A stretch of DNA of 64,000 bases from Anas platyrhynchos (taxonomy: Eukaryota; Chordata; Aves; Anseriformes; Anatidae): the NCBI RefSeq assembly GCF_047663525.1, contig NC_092591.1, forward strand, positions 27,933,001 through 27,997,000. The letters run 5' to 3'. The stretch's first letter is position 1. Each line of letters starts with the position of its first letter. Both the position numbers and the translations under genes were made by a program. Below are positions 41,501-53,125 of this stretch, piece by piece. Under the pieces are notes generated by a model, which was given only the letters and a program-made list of their open reading frames with translations, did not search any database and was not told the DNA's origin.

Positions 41501-42210
41501 TTCTCCAGGTAGAGCTGATGCTCCTCCTCCAGGTTGAAGATGGCTCTGGTGGTCACTGCAATGACCAGTGCCTTGCTGGGGTCTTTCTGCAGGAGAAAGG
41601 GGAAAAGAGGGGTTGGGGGAACACAACGGAGGAGCTTGGGGTGGTTGGGGCAAGCGTGGGGTAGTGGGGCTGGGCATTGGAGGCATCACCCATGCGTCAT
41701 GCTTCTGGGCTCTGCTGATGCCAGAGAGCCTTTGAAGGAGGGGTATCAAGCTTGATCTTCATCTTCAGGTCACCAAGGATGGAAGCAGGCAGTTGTGAAA
41801 CCCTAACCTGTTTGGTAAGCACAATATGCTCCGAGGACAGCCCACACAGGAGGGGATTGCTTCATCATTTGTGCATCTGTGGGCACAGCACAGCTGTAGT
41901 CAACTGCTTGGGCTGAGCTGGGCATGTCCTGGTGTTTTTATTCTTGCTTTATCTCTTTTTTTCTGGAGAGACTGATGAAGTAGAAACTGCTGCGTTCTCC
42001 TTTGCCATGCCAAAATTGTGAGCAAATGCATCAGTCCTGTCCATGCAACTGAGGCACCAACAATTTGGGCCACTACAGTTTCAGGCTGTGGTGTCATCTC
42101 CTACGGTGGCATTTCAAAATGTACTTGAGACTGAGGAACTGCATTTTGTAACGAACAACTCTTACCTGTTTCACACTGGGGTTTACAACCGTGCTTTCAG
42201 GCTCTGCCAT
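38551..42210 (-). CDS. Cytosolic 5'-nucleotidase 1A-like protein
   Basis: Six coding exons on the minus strand, all GT-AG: 42210-42166, 41586-41419, 41065-40936, 40748-40626, 39560-39382 and 38853-38551 (TGA). They join to 315 residues. The translation aligns along its length with the cN-I family (NT5C1A/NT5C1B): [17 protein letters not shown] near residue 22, FDILLLSNN near residue 91, [13 protein letters not shown] at 176-188 with the presumed HAD-type nucleophile and acid-base aspartates Asp179 and Asp181, [10 protein letters not shown] at 240-249, and [11 protein letters not shown] at 288-298. cN-I enzymes hydrolyse AMP to adenosine in the cytosol. The protein is shorter than human NT5C1A (about 368): the acidic N-terminus is only about 16 residues before the core, and the C-terminus stops at VPSCC. 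All core motifs are present, so activity is expected. I do not know a human gene at this position, so no symbol is given. It lies between CTSD and SYT8, head to head with SYT8. Confidence 0.88.
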
Positions 42211-45200
42211 CTTCCCGTTCTAGCATCAAACAAGAAAAAATGTACAATTAAACCAATGCGTTATAATACATCCAATCTAAATGGGGGAGAGCAGAGAAGA
42301 AAAATGGCAAAGAGGCTTGAATATCCTGCCCAAACAAAACGAGCTGGCTTCTGCTGACGACAGCTTTGCTGTGGGAAAACTTGGCCTGAGATCTCTAATT
42401 AGTTATGATGGAAGAGTGGCTTTTCAAGCAGTGATCACCTTTTCTCCCCTCCCAAAGAACACTTTTCCCTTGGGAATTTCTGAAGGAGTTTGTGGAGCTC
42501 TTTTCTCAGCAAACTAAATCTTTATGTACCCTAAATGAGGCTTGGGGATTGAGTGAATCAAGAAGCATGTGAAAGATCCTACAGATAGGCTTCTAGCTTG
42601 CATCCTTACTTGCTGCTTTTTTCCAAACGGAGAATTTCTGTCCCCAGATAAGTAAATTCGCTGCATGAGAGATCATTTGTGGGTGTAAAAGGCCCAAGTA
42701 AGTTGAGATGTGTGGTGGATGCTGGGGTGCAGGATGCCCTATACCACAGGCATCTGTGCAGGCAGACCAAAGTCCTGGGGAGTTGCGTGGTCTGCTTGTG
42801 CCTAGTAGCCAAGGAAGAAATTCCACTTTTGCATGCCCAGGTCCTGTGGTTTCCACAACCGCCTTGCTGTACACTTTGTTTCTCTGTGCTAGTTAGTGCT
42901 ATAAGTGGACACTGGGATTCAGCCTGTGGGATGAGATTGGCTCCTGTTCCCACAGGGGTTATTTCCATCCCACAGCTCCTAAAAATATACTGTGGGGTTT
43001 CTCTGGACAGCAGAGGAGGTGAGGATGGCTCTGCCTGGAAGTGCTGGGAATGGCAAGGGAATTACAACCTTGTTCCCCCTTTAATGTGCTGCCTGATTAA
43101 TGGGGTGAGGGGCTGTGCTATCATAGACCAGAAAGAGCATACAGGGTGAAGAGTCAGGGTCTGCACAGGGAAAATCTCACTGACAAATGTCTTATTGCTG
43201 GGAACTTCACCCTCCTTGCTCTCCTGCCATGCTTGCTGCTGGAGGACTTCAGATCCTCATCCAGTGGTCCCTCTGGAGGTACGGATGAAAGGACTTCATA
43301 TATAATCTATATAGGGGCATGCTCCTGCACGTGTGCTCCCTAATTTCCCCCTGGGCTGCAAAGCCCCATCAGCAGGGCTGCTCCCCTAGGAGATGCTGAG
43401 TATCTCTGTGCTTCTTCCACTTGCACCCTGCATGGGGAAGATCTCATCCTGCCGAGCAGAGCGCTCGCTCGGGGTGACAGCTGCCAGCCTGTCTGAGCAG
43501 GGAGAATTCCCCTGAAGGGATTTCACCCAGGCTTAAAATATGCAGTGTTTTGGGGCCTCTTTTCTTAAAGTGAAAGTGAAAGAGGTAACAGGAGCCGAGG
43601 TGCGCTTCGCAGAGGGAGAGCAGCCCCTTTAATTTCTGCTCTGTCCCTTGAAACCTGGCACACCAAGCCTGATTCTCCCCTCTCTCTCTTCCTATAATAA
43701 TTGAAGCGTTGTTTACATACAGCCCTTACACAGATATGTATAACACACACCTACATGTGCACACATCTGCAAGCACCACACACGCAATGCCATACACACA
43801 AATACTTAAGGCAGATGCTTGCTGGATGGACCCCACAGCTTAGCATCGCCTACCTCCAGCTGGGAAAGAAAGTGCTGAGGCTTTGCTAGAGATAAAAGCC
43901 CAAACTCACCTCCAGCGCCGCTTCCCTTCCCTGGCGTGGTGTCCAAACCTCTGCCCAGCTTCGCCCAAGATGCTGCTGTTGATATCTGCCTGGAGCTGGC
44001 AGGAAGCAGGCAGGAGCTGTGCTGGGGCTCAGCCCCGCTGCTGGCGTGCTGGGATTTGTAGGCAGCCCCGCGGGCTGGCTTCGTGCCCAGCCTGGGTGGC
44101 ATTTCCCGATTCAGCCCCGGCCAGCCTCCTGGGGAGCTTTTTTTCCTCAATTTCTGCTTGCAAGCACTGTCTTTTGGTTTATTTTTGTAGGTGGGTTATT
44201 TGAAATGTGCCTCTGGACCTCTCATTTCCTAGCCCTTGCCTGCATAGCTGTCGTGCTTTTGACCAAAAATACAGGATTGCCTCTTCAGGACCATGTACAG
44301 GGCAGCCTCTTCACATGTGTAATTTTACTGCTTCAATTCTGGGTCCTTGTTCATTTCTCTTCTGAAAGCTGGGGTTGTTGCCATGCGTTACCAGATCTCC
44401 TCCCACATCACAGGCTGCAAGCAGGGTCCTGCTGCCATGCAGCTGTTTCTCTGAGATGCTTGACTTCAGCAGACAGCCAGCTGAAGGTGCTGGCAATGAG
44501 CTCAGCATTCAGCATGTGTGTGTGAACCCCCTTTCCCTGAGTAATTTTATTGGATGTGTTCCCTTCCCCCCTGCCCAGTTTCCCCTATGTGTTTCTCCTG
44601 TGCATCCTCCAGGTCTGCCAATTCAGGAAAAAAAAAAAAATGTATTTTGGCATCTGTGTGTCCCCTCTCCAAAATCTTGCTGCAGCATCACTCCTGCAGC
44701 ATCTCTTGCACCTGGAGATGATGTTTCTCCATGCAGCAGGATCTCAGGGTGCTTGTGAGCAGGGCTGTGTTGTGGGGGCTAAGGACATCTCTGGCACCTC
44801 TCTAGGGCATGGCAATGCCTTGGTGGCTACAGGAAAATCCAGAGGTGGTTTCTGGGACCTCTCCTTACTTTTTGGATGTGCTGCTGCTTTTGGGCATCAG
44901 GCACTCATGGTATTGCTCCCCACTTCCAACAGCAGCCCTAAATGTCTGCAGGGACAATGTAGTTTTTAGGCTGAATTGACAGCAAGGGAAGAAATGAGGA
45001 TCAATTTGAGATGGGGGTGCTGCTGAAATCACCCCTGACCCATCCCCTGGCACTAAGCACATGGAGCCTCGTGCTGTGCCCTGTCCTGGCACTGCTGCCA
45101 GGCTGGCCTGGAGGTTTGGGTTTGTCCCCAGCAGTGATGCTGGCCGGCTCGCTGCAGCCAGGAGCACAGGTTGTGCTTCCTGCTCAGGCAGGGAGTTCCC

Positions 45201-45400
45201 CACTGGCTTTTCGCCTGCGTGAGCACCGCTTGGGTCAGCAGTGAGGTGGGGCTGGCCGAGGAGCTCGGTTCCTGGGCTGGCAAAGCAGACTTTCCAGTTT
45301 CAGTTGTGCTGTGCACGGGGAAGTCACTGTCCCTGCTGTGCCCCCAGCCCCGTGCCTGGTGGGGACCTGTTTTATCCCACAGCATGTCCCTGCCACGTGC
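42211..45400. other. Divergent intergenic stretch between the nucleotidase gene and SYT8
   Basis: Both flanking genes point away from this stretch, so promoters for both should lie here. No CpG island or TATA box stands out next to the nucleotidase start. A short poly(A) run lies at 44628-44640 and a CA-rich patch at about 43740-43800. No exons were recognised. Confidence 0.5.
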
Positions 45401-45464
45401 CGTGGCTGGAGCAGGAGCGCAAGCAGAGGGGAAGGGAGACTGAGGCTGGAAAGGAGACACCACG
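45400..45464 (+). other. Possible non-coding first exon of SYT8
   Basis: A strong donor (CACG followed by GTAAGT) lies at 45465 in a moderately GC-rich, purine-rich stretch. The SYT8 start-codon exon begins with an acceptor at 46797, so at least one upstream non-coding exon is needed, and this donor is the best candidate I saw. The left edge of the exon is not visible. Confidence 0.3.
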
Positions 45465-46813
45465 GTAAGTTTGGTTTTGGGATCCCGGTCAGCATGGGGT
45501 GGGGGAGAAGGACAGGGCTCCCCAAGTCCTTTTGCAGAAGCAAGGATGCTCGGTGCTCCCAGGTGGTGGCTGGGTTGTCCCCATTGCCCCCAAAACAGCA
45601 GTTTGAGTCACCTCACAGGGCTGGGCTGAGCTTTTTCCTTGTAACTGGGGCTGAAACCAGACAGCCATGGGGCTCTGGTGGGAAAAAACATGATAAAACA
45701 TCTGAGCCTGTGTGGGGTGGGCATCTGCTTGCCCACGCTGCCACTGCCCGAAGCTGGAGCCTCCTGAATAATGAAGGTACATCACCAGGCTGCCGCTGCT
45801 TTCTGCACATGGGGACAGGGGAAACAGATCACTAAAACTCAATGGCGAGGCTGTGAGCTGAGCGTGAGTTTCCGATGACACCAATAGCCCAGAAGGCCCT
45901 GTGCAAGTCATTTAACCTGCATCCCGCTGCCCCAGCAGGGATAAAGAGCTCTCCTTCATCCCTGTGCCAGCCAGCAACAGAGCCCTGTTGTCTTAAAAAA
46001 ATAATAAAAAAATAAAATTAAAGAGCATCCCTGTGCAAGGAGCCCTGCGGTGCTGGTGTGGCCAAGGTAAACATGTGCATACCTGCCGGCCCTCGTCACC
46101 ATGCTGGGAAGAACACGCCCCGGGCCACGGTTCCTTAGAAGGTGGCCTCCAGGAGGCTGTGGAGAGTGTTTTCTTGTCCCTTTGGAGGCTTTTAGCATGA
46201 GATGTGCTCTCCTGCTGGCTCCTTCAACCCTAAGTCGTAGCAGCCCTGCTGCTGCTCATCATCCGAAGCAGGGAGAGAAGAAAGCTTAGGTTACAACAAA
46301 ACGTTCATGCGAGGAGAGCCCATCAATTAAAATAATAATTATAAAAAACCAACACCAATTCTGGTTTAAATATGAAGCCTGCCCTTAATGCACGTCAGCG
46401 TTGCCATGTGCACCAGCCAGGCTGACGCAGTTTCCGAGCTGGCGTGGTGGCACTGCTGGCACCCATCATGTGGCCACCAGCCCTGCTGCGAGCGATGGTG
46501 CAAGCCCTGAGCCCTGCGAGAGGGCAGGGAAGGGCTGCAATGAAGTAAAGGAATTGGTCACGGAGGGGAGATGAGGATTAAATGAAAAACCAGCTCGAGC
46601 AGAGACCGTCCTGCCTGTGGGAACAGCTCTGCTCCATTTCACACCTCATTTCCAAAGCAGCCGAGCCCTAAATGCTTACTCTGGGCTTTATCTTAGGATT
46701 TTAATTGTGTTTACTCATTAAATCTCTGCGCCACCAGCAGCACATGTGCTCCTGGAAAGGAAATCCCCACCCTGTTCATTTTGTTTGCCTCCCCAGATCA
46801 CCTGCACTTCTCC

Positions 46814-49349
46814 ATGGCCAAGGCATTGAGGATCAGTGGGGCTACAGCCTCCCCGCTCCCCGGTAGCCCCGTGGCTACCACGGCTCCGCCGGGCTTCCTC
46901 AGTGGCTTCGTTGGCCGCATCCCGTGTGAGTACAGCTGGGGCTGCTCTTGTCCTGCTCCCTTGGGAAGCGTTATCCTAGGGGCCCTGCCTCTGTTTCAGG
47001 TTGCATCCTTTCCTCTCCCCCCTTACAAATCCTATTTTCCAAAGGGGTGTGAGGCCCACCATGGCCAGGGATGTTGCAGAGCAGCCCCACACCTCCCCAG
47101 GAGAGATCTTTGTCACCCATGTCAGGCACAGTCTCTGCCTGCAGCCTGCCAGTATTGGGTCTTTTCAGGATTTTAGGGTCAAGCCCCCCAAATGCAACTT
47201 TGTAATGCTGTAATGCTAGGAGGGGAATATAAATGCACTCTGCATGTTTTTGTTTGCTTTTAACTCTTCTGTCCACCTTGTTGCACCAGTACCCAGATGG
47301 GCACTCATCGCCGTGGCGCTGGCAGTGGCTATACTGCTCCTCCTCTTCCTCATCTGCATCATCAGGTGCTGCTGTGCCAAGAAGAAGCCCAAGAAGAAGG
47401 AGAAAGTCACCTTGCATGCCATCAGCAGCTCCACCACAGCCAGCCTTGTGCGTTCTGCTTTCCCCTCTTCCCCACCACCCTCCTAGCAGGAGGTTTGCCC
47501 TGTGCTGCCCATCGTCCCCCCAGGTCCCCAGAGTGGTGGGACTGGTTGTAGATGTGCAACCTGGGATTTCTGGAGGGGGGCTCTTTTAAACCTCACCTTT
47601 AGAGCATCTTGGTCTGCACGGTGCATTGTGCCTGGACAGACAGTGGGGACGTGAGCGCTCAGCTTGGTCCCCATGAGCTGGGAACAGAGCTGGGGGTCCC
47701 ACCCATGCATGGGAACACACCTGAGCATTCGGGAGCCCACCATGAGGGATGTGCTAATCTCTGCTGCAGGTCCAGCCCGAGATGGAGGACCTGGAGCAGG
47801 GCCCGGAGCAGACGGGGCGAGGAAAGCTGCAGTACTCGCTGGAGTACAACTTCCACGCGCAGGAGGTGGGGCTGCTGTGAGGCTGGGCTCTTGCATGGTC
47901 CCTCCATGGCCCATCAGGACCCAGACATCCATCCCTGCTGTCCCTACCCTGCTGGCTTTCATGCTTACATGGTGTGGTGACATCTTCTCTGAGAGCTCGC
48001 TTGCTTTTCACCTCTCCCCATCGTCCTCCATGCGGTGACCTTGTGCATTGTTCTTTCAAGCTGAAGGTCGGCGTGAAGCAAGCAGCTGATCTGAAGGCCA
48101 TGGACAACGGGGGCACGTCTGACCCTTATGTTATTGTCTACCTGACGTCTGACATGAGGAAGAAGTATGAGACCAAGGTTTACCGCAAGACCCTGAGCCC
48201 TGTCTTCAACGAGAGCTTCACTTTCCAGGTAGGACGCCCTGGCTGCTGATGGTTCCTTCATCCCATCGGGAGCAGTGCATGGGTGCTGCTCTCCAGGCAG
48301 GGAGATACTTTGCTGTCATTGTGTGTGTCACCCCATCCTTCATGGGTCCTCCCCTGCAGCTGCCCCAGGCAGAGGTGTCCGAGTCCACACTGGTGATGCA
48401 GATCCACGACTTCAACCGCTTCGCCAAGCACGACACCATTGGCGAGGTCCGCCTGCCGCTGGCCAGCGTCGACCTGCAGCACGTCATCGAGCAGTGGAGT
48501 GACCTGGCCATGGCCAGCAAAGTCGAGGTTGGTGGGAAAAGCCCCCGAGAGGGACATGTTGTTGTCCCTCTTGCCAACCTCTAAGGAGGTAAAGCTTTGG
48601 GTCTTGTCTGCCTCGAGAGCACCTCCTGTGCTGGGTACCCCTGCTCATTGCTCATGTCTCCATCAGCAAGAGCGGCTGGGAGACATCTGCTTCTCACTGC
48701 GCTATGTCCCCAGCACCGGCAAGCTGACGGTGCTCATCCTGGAAGCCAAGAAGCTGAAACGGATGGACTCCCATGGGCTGGCAGGTTGGCAGGGGCTGCT
48801 CATGCTCACGGCTCCCTACCTGGTGCTAATGATAGCACCAAGAGCTCTCAGGGCTTTGCAGATCTTGGTGTGGAACTGTCCCCTCTCTCTCCTCAGATCC
48901 CTTTGTCAAGGTGCATCTCATCCTGAACAGGAAGAAATGGAAGAAGAAGACAACAAGTGTGAAGAAAAACACCTTGAGCCCTTACTTCAATGAGGTGTTT
49001 GTGTTTGAGGTGCCTTTCAATCAGATTCAGGTGGGTTTCCCTGCAGTGCCCAGCTCTGAGCAGGTCCCTGGGCAGGTGCAGGTCCGACTGATGCTCTTTC
49101 TCCTGTCTCCACCAGAACGTGGATGTTGTCATCTCTGTCTGGGACTACGACAGAGTGACCAAGAACGAGCCCATCGGCAAACTCTTCCTGGGCTGCCGGG
49201 CCACGGGCAACCAGCTGCGGCACTGGTCCGACATGCTGGCCAACCCGCGCCGGCCCCTGGCCCAGTGGCACAGCCTGCAGCCCGCCGACGTGGTGGACAA
49301 AGCCCTGGGGCTGAAGTCCCACCTCAAGCTGCCCCTGGCCACCAGATAG
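46814..49349 (+). CDS. SYT8: Synaptotagmin-8
   Basis: Eight coding exons: 46814-46925, 47290-47447, 47770-47865, 48061-48228, 48360-48527, 48667-48784, 48897-49030 and 49116-49349 (TAG). All are GT-AG and join to 395 residues. Layout: a short lumenal N-terminus (about 1-40), one transmembrane segment (about 41-63) followed by CCC and a Lys-rich stop-transfer patch (KKKPKKKEK), a linker, C2A (about 108-233) and C2B (about 237-385). Synaptotagmins are vesicle proteins that act in SNARE-dependent fusion. C2A keeps the loop aspartates Asp137, Asp143, Asp195 and Asp203 but has Asn197 where SYT1 has Asp232. C2B keeps Asp268, Asp274, Asp328 and Asp330 but has Glu336 where SYT1 has Asp371. Assignment to SYT8 rests on synteny between CTSD and TNNI2 and on family fit. 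Exon 5 ends in a weak GTTGGT donor, but the frame requires it. Confidence 0.93.
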
Positions 49350-52080
49350 AGGGGGTGAGAGCCCCAAATGGGTTGAGGGCTCTTCTTGACCAAGAGAGGA
49401 GCTGGCTGCTGGTGCAGCTCGTGCCCTGGGCAATGCCAGAGCAGGGCTGCTCTGCACCGGGGGGATGCTGGAGGGGAAGGTGTGGATATGGGTCCGGCTT
49501 GTCCCAGCCCCTCGCAGGCTGGGGGGACAAATACAGAAAGGTTCATTGGAAAACACCGAGTCCCTGGGTATTTTTTAAAGTTTTTAACTTAATTTTTGAG
49601 GGTTTTTAACTGAGACCAAGATCTTGAACCACCCTAAGAGGCTTGGGGGGAGAGGAAGAGGATGGGCTGATAAGGAAGGCATTGGAGACACAGGACTAAC
49701 TCTTTACTGACTCTGTGATCAGCACACTTTGTGTCCTGGCAAGAGGCTAAAAGAAACAGCGAAATCAGCCCCTGGTTGTCCATGCAGCTTCACTCTTAGC
49801 CTGTTCCTGGCCTGACTTTGGCCCGTGCTGGGCTGTGCACCCTGAGATGTGTCCTGGGGGTTGCGACTCACCAGCAACCATCCCTAAGGACCCTGCAGTG
49901 CTGGCTCCATCCACCCCCATGTGGTCCTACAGAGCTGAGTCCATAGGGTTTTAACCCCAAACCTGGAGGTGCTGCTGGGGTGGGGTGGTGCTGAGCGTGC
50001 ACCTTGTCCTCTTGCTTTTATGCTTTGGCCACCCTGTGCTGATGAAGGCTGGGCTGCAGCCCTCATCTCAGTTCAGGGTGGGTTTTGCATAGTCTGCTTG
50101 TGCTCCCCTGTCCTGCCTCGAGGGGCCTTGAGATAAATGTGGGATATGGAAGGAAAGATGCCTCCTGGGACAGGGTGGCTCCTCTGAGCCCTCTGCAGGT
50201 GGAAGCTCCCTGTGTTGGGCTAACTCCAAAGCCCAGGAGCCTCCTAGCTCCCCGAATTAGTATTTCAAGGAGCTAATAAGGGAGAGCCTCTTTGCTTCAG
50301 CTGAGAAGAGTTAAGCCAGATTGGCTCAGATAGTGCCTGACCCCTTCCCATTCCCACCTGAGGGGATTGCTCCTGCTCTGAAATGTTCTGGGAGAAAACC
50401 TCCCTTCTCCTGGCCTTCTGCATCAAAGCAGCCACAGCACGGCAGAGATTTGGGCTTGTATCACTGCATGTGGCCTCAAAAAACAAAAGGAAAGTAATTT
50501 GCACTGGGCAGCCTGTGGGAAGCCGTGGGCTCTGGAGGGGGAGAGCCCCAAGCATTAATGAAGAGCCATTAATATTGAAAAGCGGTTAATCTGCAATTAT
50601 CCCCGGCTCCGCAGAGTGACTACGAGAGAGTTAAACAAATACGGTGAAGCTGGAGAAGATTATGGAAGCTCTCGATAGAGATTAATGACCTGAGCTTAAC
50701 TATAAAAAGCCACCATGTCTGCTGTTTAATAAATGTTACCCGGGCTTCGCTGCGGCCGTGGTGAGGGGAGGAATGACAGGGTTGTTTTGGGATGGCTGTG
50801 ACAAGGAGAGTGGGGCTTCTGCTGGGAAAACAGCATCATCTGGCTGCCCTTAAGGAAATGGAGGAGGAAATCAGTCACCTGAGAAATGCTTGCAAAAGGA
50901 CACTGGGTGAATTAAACCCTCAGCCTTAAACCGAGCTGGGAGGGGCTCTGCAGAAGGGAGCAGCTCTGGGGGAGATTTTTGGGGCAGCTGGGGACCCCGG
51001 GAGCGAGCACCCAGCTGGGCAGGCTCCGTGCTGCCCCAGGTGAGCCTCGGGGAGGTACAGAGCCACCGGCAGAGGTGTTTGCTCAAGAGGGAAAGGTGCC
51101 TGGGTGGGGATAGTATCCACTCAGCTCTGGCTTTTAATGCCCTGCCAGGGCTGCTTTCTAGCTCTGGTGTTGCTTTTCCCTCTCCTTACATCCCCACCAA
51201 CACGTCCCCATGGCCCGTTGTCCCCCTGCCCACCCCATGCCTCCTGCCCAAGCGATGTTCCTGGGAGGGCTGAGCGTGGAAATGAGCCTCAGGAGGAGGG
51301 TGCCCTGGTGGAAGGCGCAATGGGGAGCACTGCTGGGTGAGAGGGAAACCAACCTCAGCCTGTGCCTGTGCTGGATTCCCGTGTCTGCATCTAGAGGGCA
51401 GGGCAGGTACGTGCTGGGATCTGGGGCTTGGCCATCTGTGCTCCCAGCCAGAGCTTGGCCTCCTCATGAGGTCTCCTTCTACAAATGAACACTGGCTCTG
51501 AGCAGGACCTCGCTCCGGATCTAACCCCGCTGGTGGCCATGCCCTGGGCTGGGGCTGCAGCAGGCGACCTCCAGGAGTCCCTCCCCAGTGAATTATTCCC
51601 TCACTCAGTGATTTTATGATTATTGGTCCCTGTGCTTTAGGAAACCAGCCTGGAGAGCTGTACCAGGCGAATGCTGAGCATTATACATGCTTGTCACCAT
51701 TCGTCTGCCGTGAGACAAAAATGATTATGGGCTGTCATCGTTCAGCCTGGCTATGTGCTGGCTGTCCTCCAGCCTCAAAATTTTTTTTTTTTGGCTGGTC
51801 TCACAGTTTTTGAGCACTGGAGACTATCTAAGCTTCTCTCACAAGGAGTAAGTGTGCCCATTTTATAATGATGCTAGTTAATGAATATTTATCTCAAAAA
51901 CCTATGGTGAAACTTTGCCACGCAAAGAGTTCCTCCTCTAAAACTCCCGAGCTCCTGGGTTTACAGGGCGTTATGCAGGCTGTAGGTTTTTTTCTTTTAC
52001 AGTACATTTTTTGTGGTTTCAGAGAGAAAGAAAGTTGATTTTAAAAATAAATAAATAAATAAAAATGCCAAGAGCGGGAT
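49350..52080. other. Non-coding stretch between SYT8 and the phosphatase-like gene
   Basis: No exon was recognised. The likely SYT8 3'UTR occupies the first few hundred bases; I saw only a variant poly(A) hexamer (AATACA near 49530). A block at about 50560-50740 is rich in TAAT cores and low in CpG, and looks like a conserved non-coding element. An (AAAT)n run lies at 52043-52064. Confidence 0.5.
50560..50740. promoter_or_regulatory. Candidate enhancer rich in homeodomain-type TAAT cores
   Basis: Within about 180 bp are ATTAATG, CATTAATATTG, GGTTAATCTG, CAATTATCC, AGATTAATGACC and TTAACTATAAAAA, in a base composition unlike the surrounding GC-rich DNA and with no open reading frame. The density of TAAT and TTAA cores with intact spacing suggests a constrained regulatory element. 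This is pattern-based inference only. Confidence 0.35.
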
Positions 52081-52090
52081 GCTTCCCGAA

Positions 52091-52185
52091 ACTACATCTC
52101 CCAGGCTGCCCCGCTGCTGCTGCTCCCTGGGGTGCGAGACGGGGGTCCCGGCCCCACAGGCGCTGGCATCGTGCCCCTGCCCACG
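52091..52185 (+). promoter_or_regulatory. ZNF143-type promoter motif and likely first exon of the phosphatase-like gene
   Basis: ACTACATCTCCCAGGCTGC at 52091-52109 closely matches the bipartite ZNF143/THAP11 promoter site (ACTACAnnTCCCA plus a GC-rich tail). It starts a GC-rich block that ends at a good donor (CCCACG followed by GTAAAG at 52186). The block would make a non-coding first exon for the gene whose start codon is at 53126, which has an acceptor just upstream of it. Confidence 0.5.
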
Positions 52186-53125
52186 GTAAAGCCCCAGGGC
52201 TGGGCGTGGGGGGTGTTTTGGGGCAGGGTCCCGAGCTGTGTGGGGCTGCTGCTGTGGGGAAGGGGGATTGGGAAGAGCTGGGGGGCACGGGAAGGAGGGA
52301 GGAGCGGGGGTCTTTGTGCTGGACTGCGAGCGGGGGGAGCGGGCCTGCCCTGGGTGAGGCTGCTGGTTTCTTGGAGGGGCAGGGAGCCCTTTCCCGACCC
52401 CCTTCACTTTTTCCCATCCTCTGCCCTTTCCCCATCCCCTTCCCCTCCGGGTGCTTCCGATAGCTGGGTGCTGTGCTGCCGGCACCCTGTGGCTCGTAGT
52501 TTGTGGCTCATAGTTTGTGCCTTGAGGCACGCAGGTATCTGAAGAAAGGGGTGCATGGGTCTGTGAGCTGTAAAGGTTTTACGCCCGGATTCTGGGGGCA
52601 GCTAGCTTGACCCATGTGCAGAGGTTTCTCTAGGGTTGTACATTCAAGGGAATTAAAAGACTGAGTGCTGGGACATCAAATATTTGCATTGATAAAACTG
52701 ACCTCTTTGGAGGTGCTGAACAATCACTGTTCTGCTGGCTTCTGGAAGCCGTCACCTTTTCATCCCACTTTCAGAAATACTTGCCTTTAAATTGCAGATA
52801 ATGAAGGTTTTTAAAGTGTCCTATCCCTTGCCCCTTTTCCTATCTCTACTCCCACTCGTTTTCCCACTGTGACTGCCTGCTCCTGAGGCTCTGGTATCTG
52901 GGGCTGTTCCTGCCCCAGCCTGGGCTCACGTTGCTCCTGGATCACTCATGCCATGGAGGTGTCCCCAGGAGCACCTCCACCATGGGATGCCTCCATCCTG
53001 AACACCCCAGGGCTGATAATGGGGGTGCAGAGATCACCCTGCTCCCTCACAGCTCCTTCTATCTCAGCTTTGTAGGCAGAAAGAAACCCAAACCTCCTGC
53101 TTCTCCATATTTCAGGCTTGGCAGC

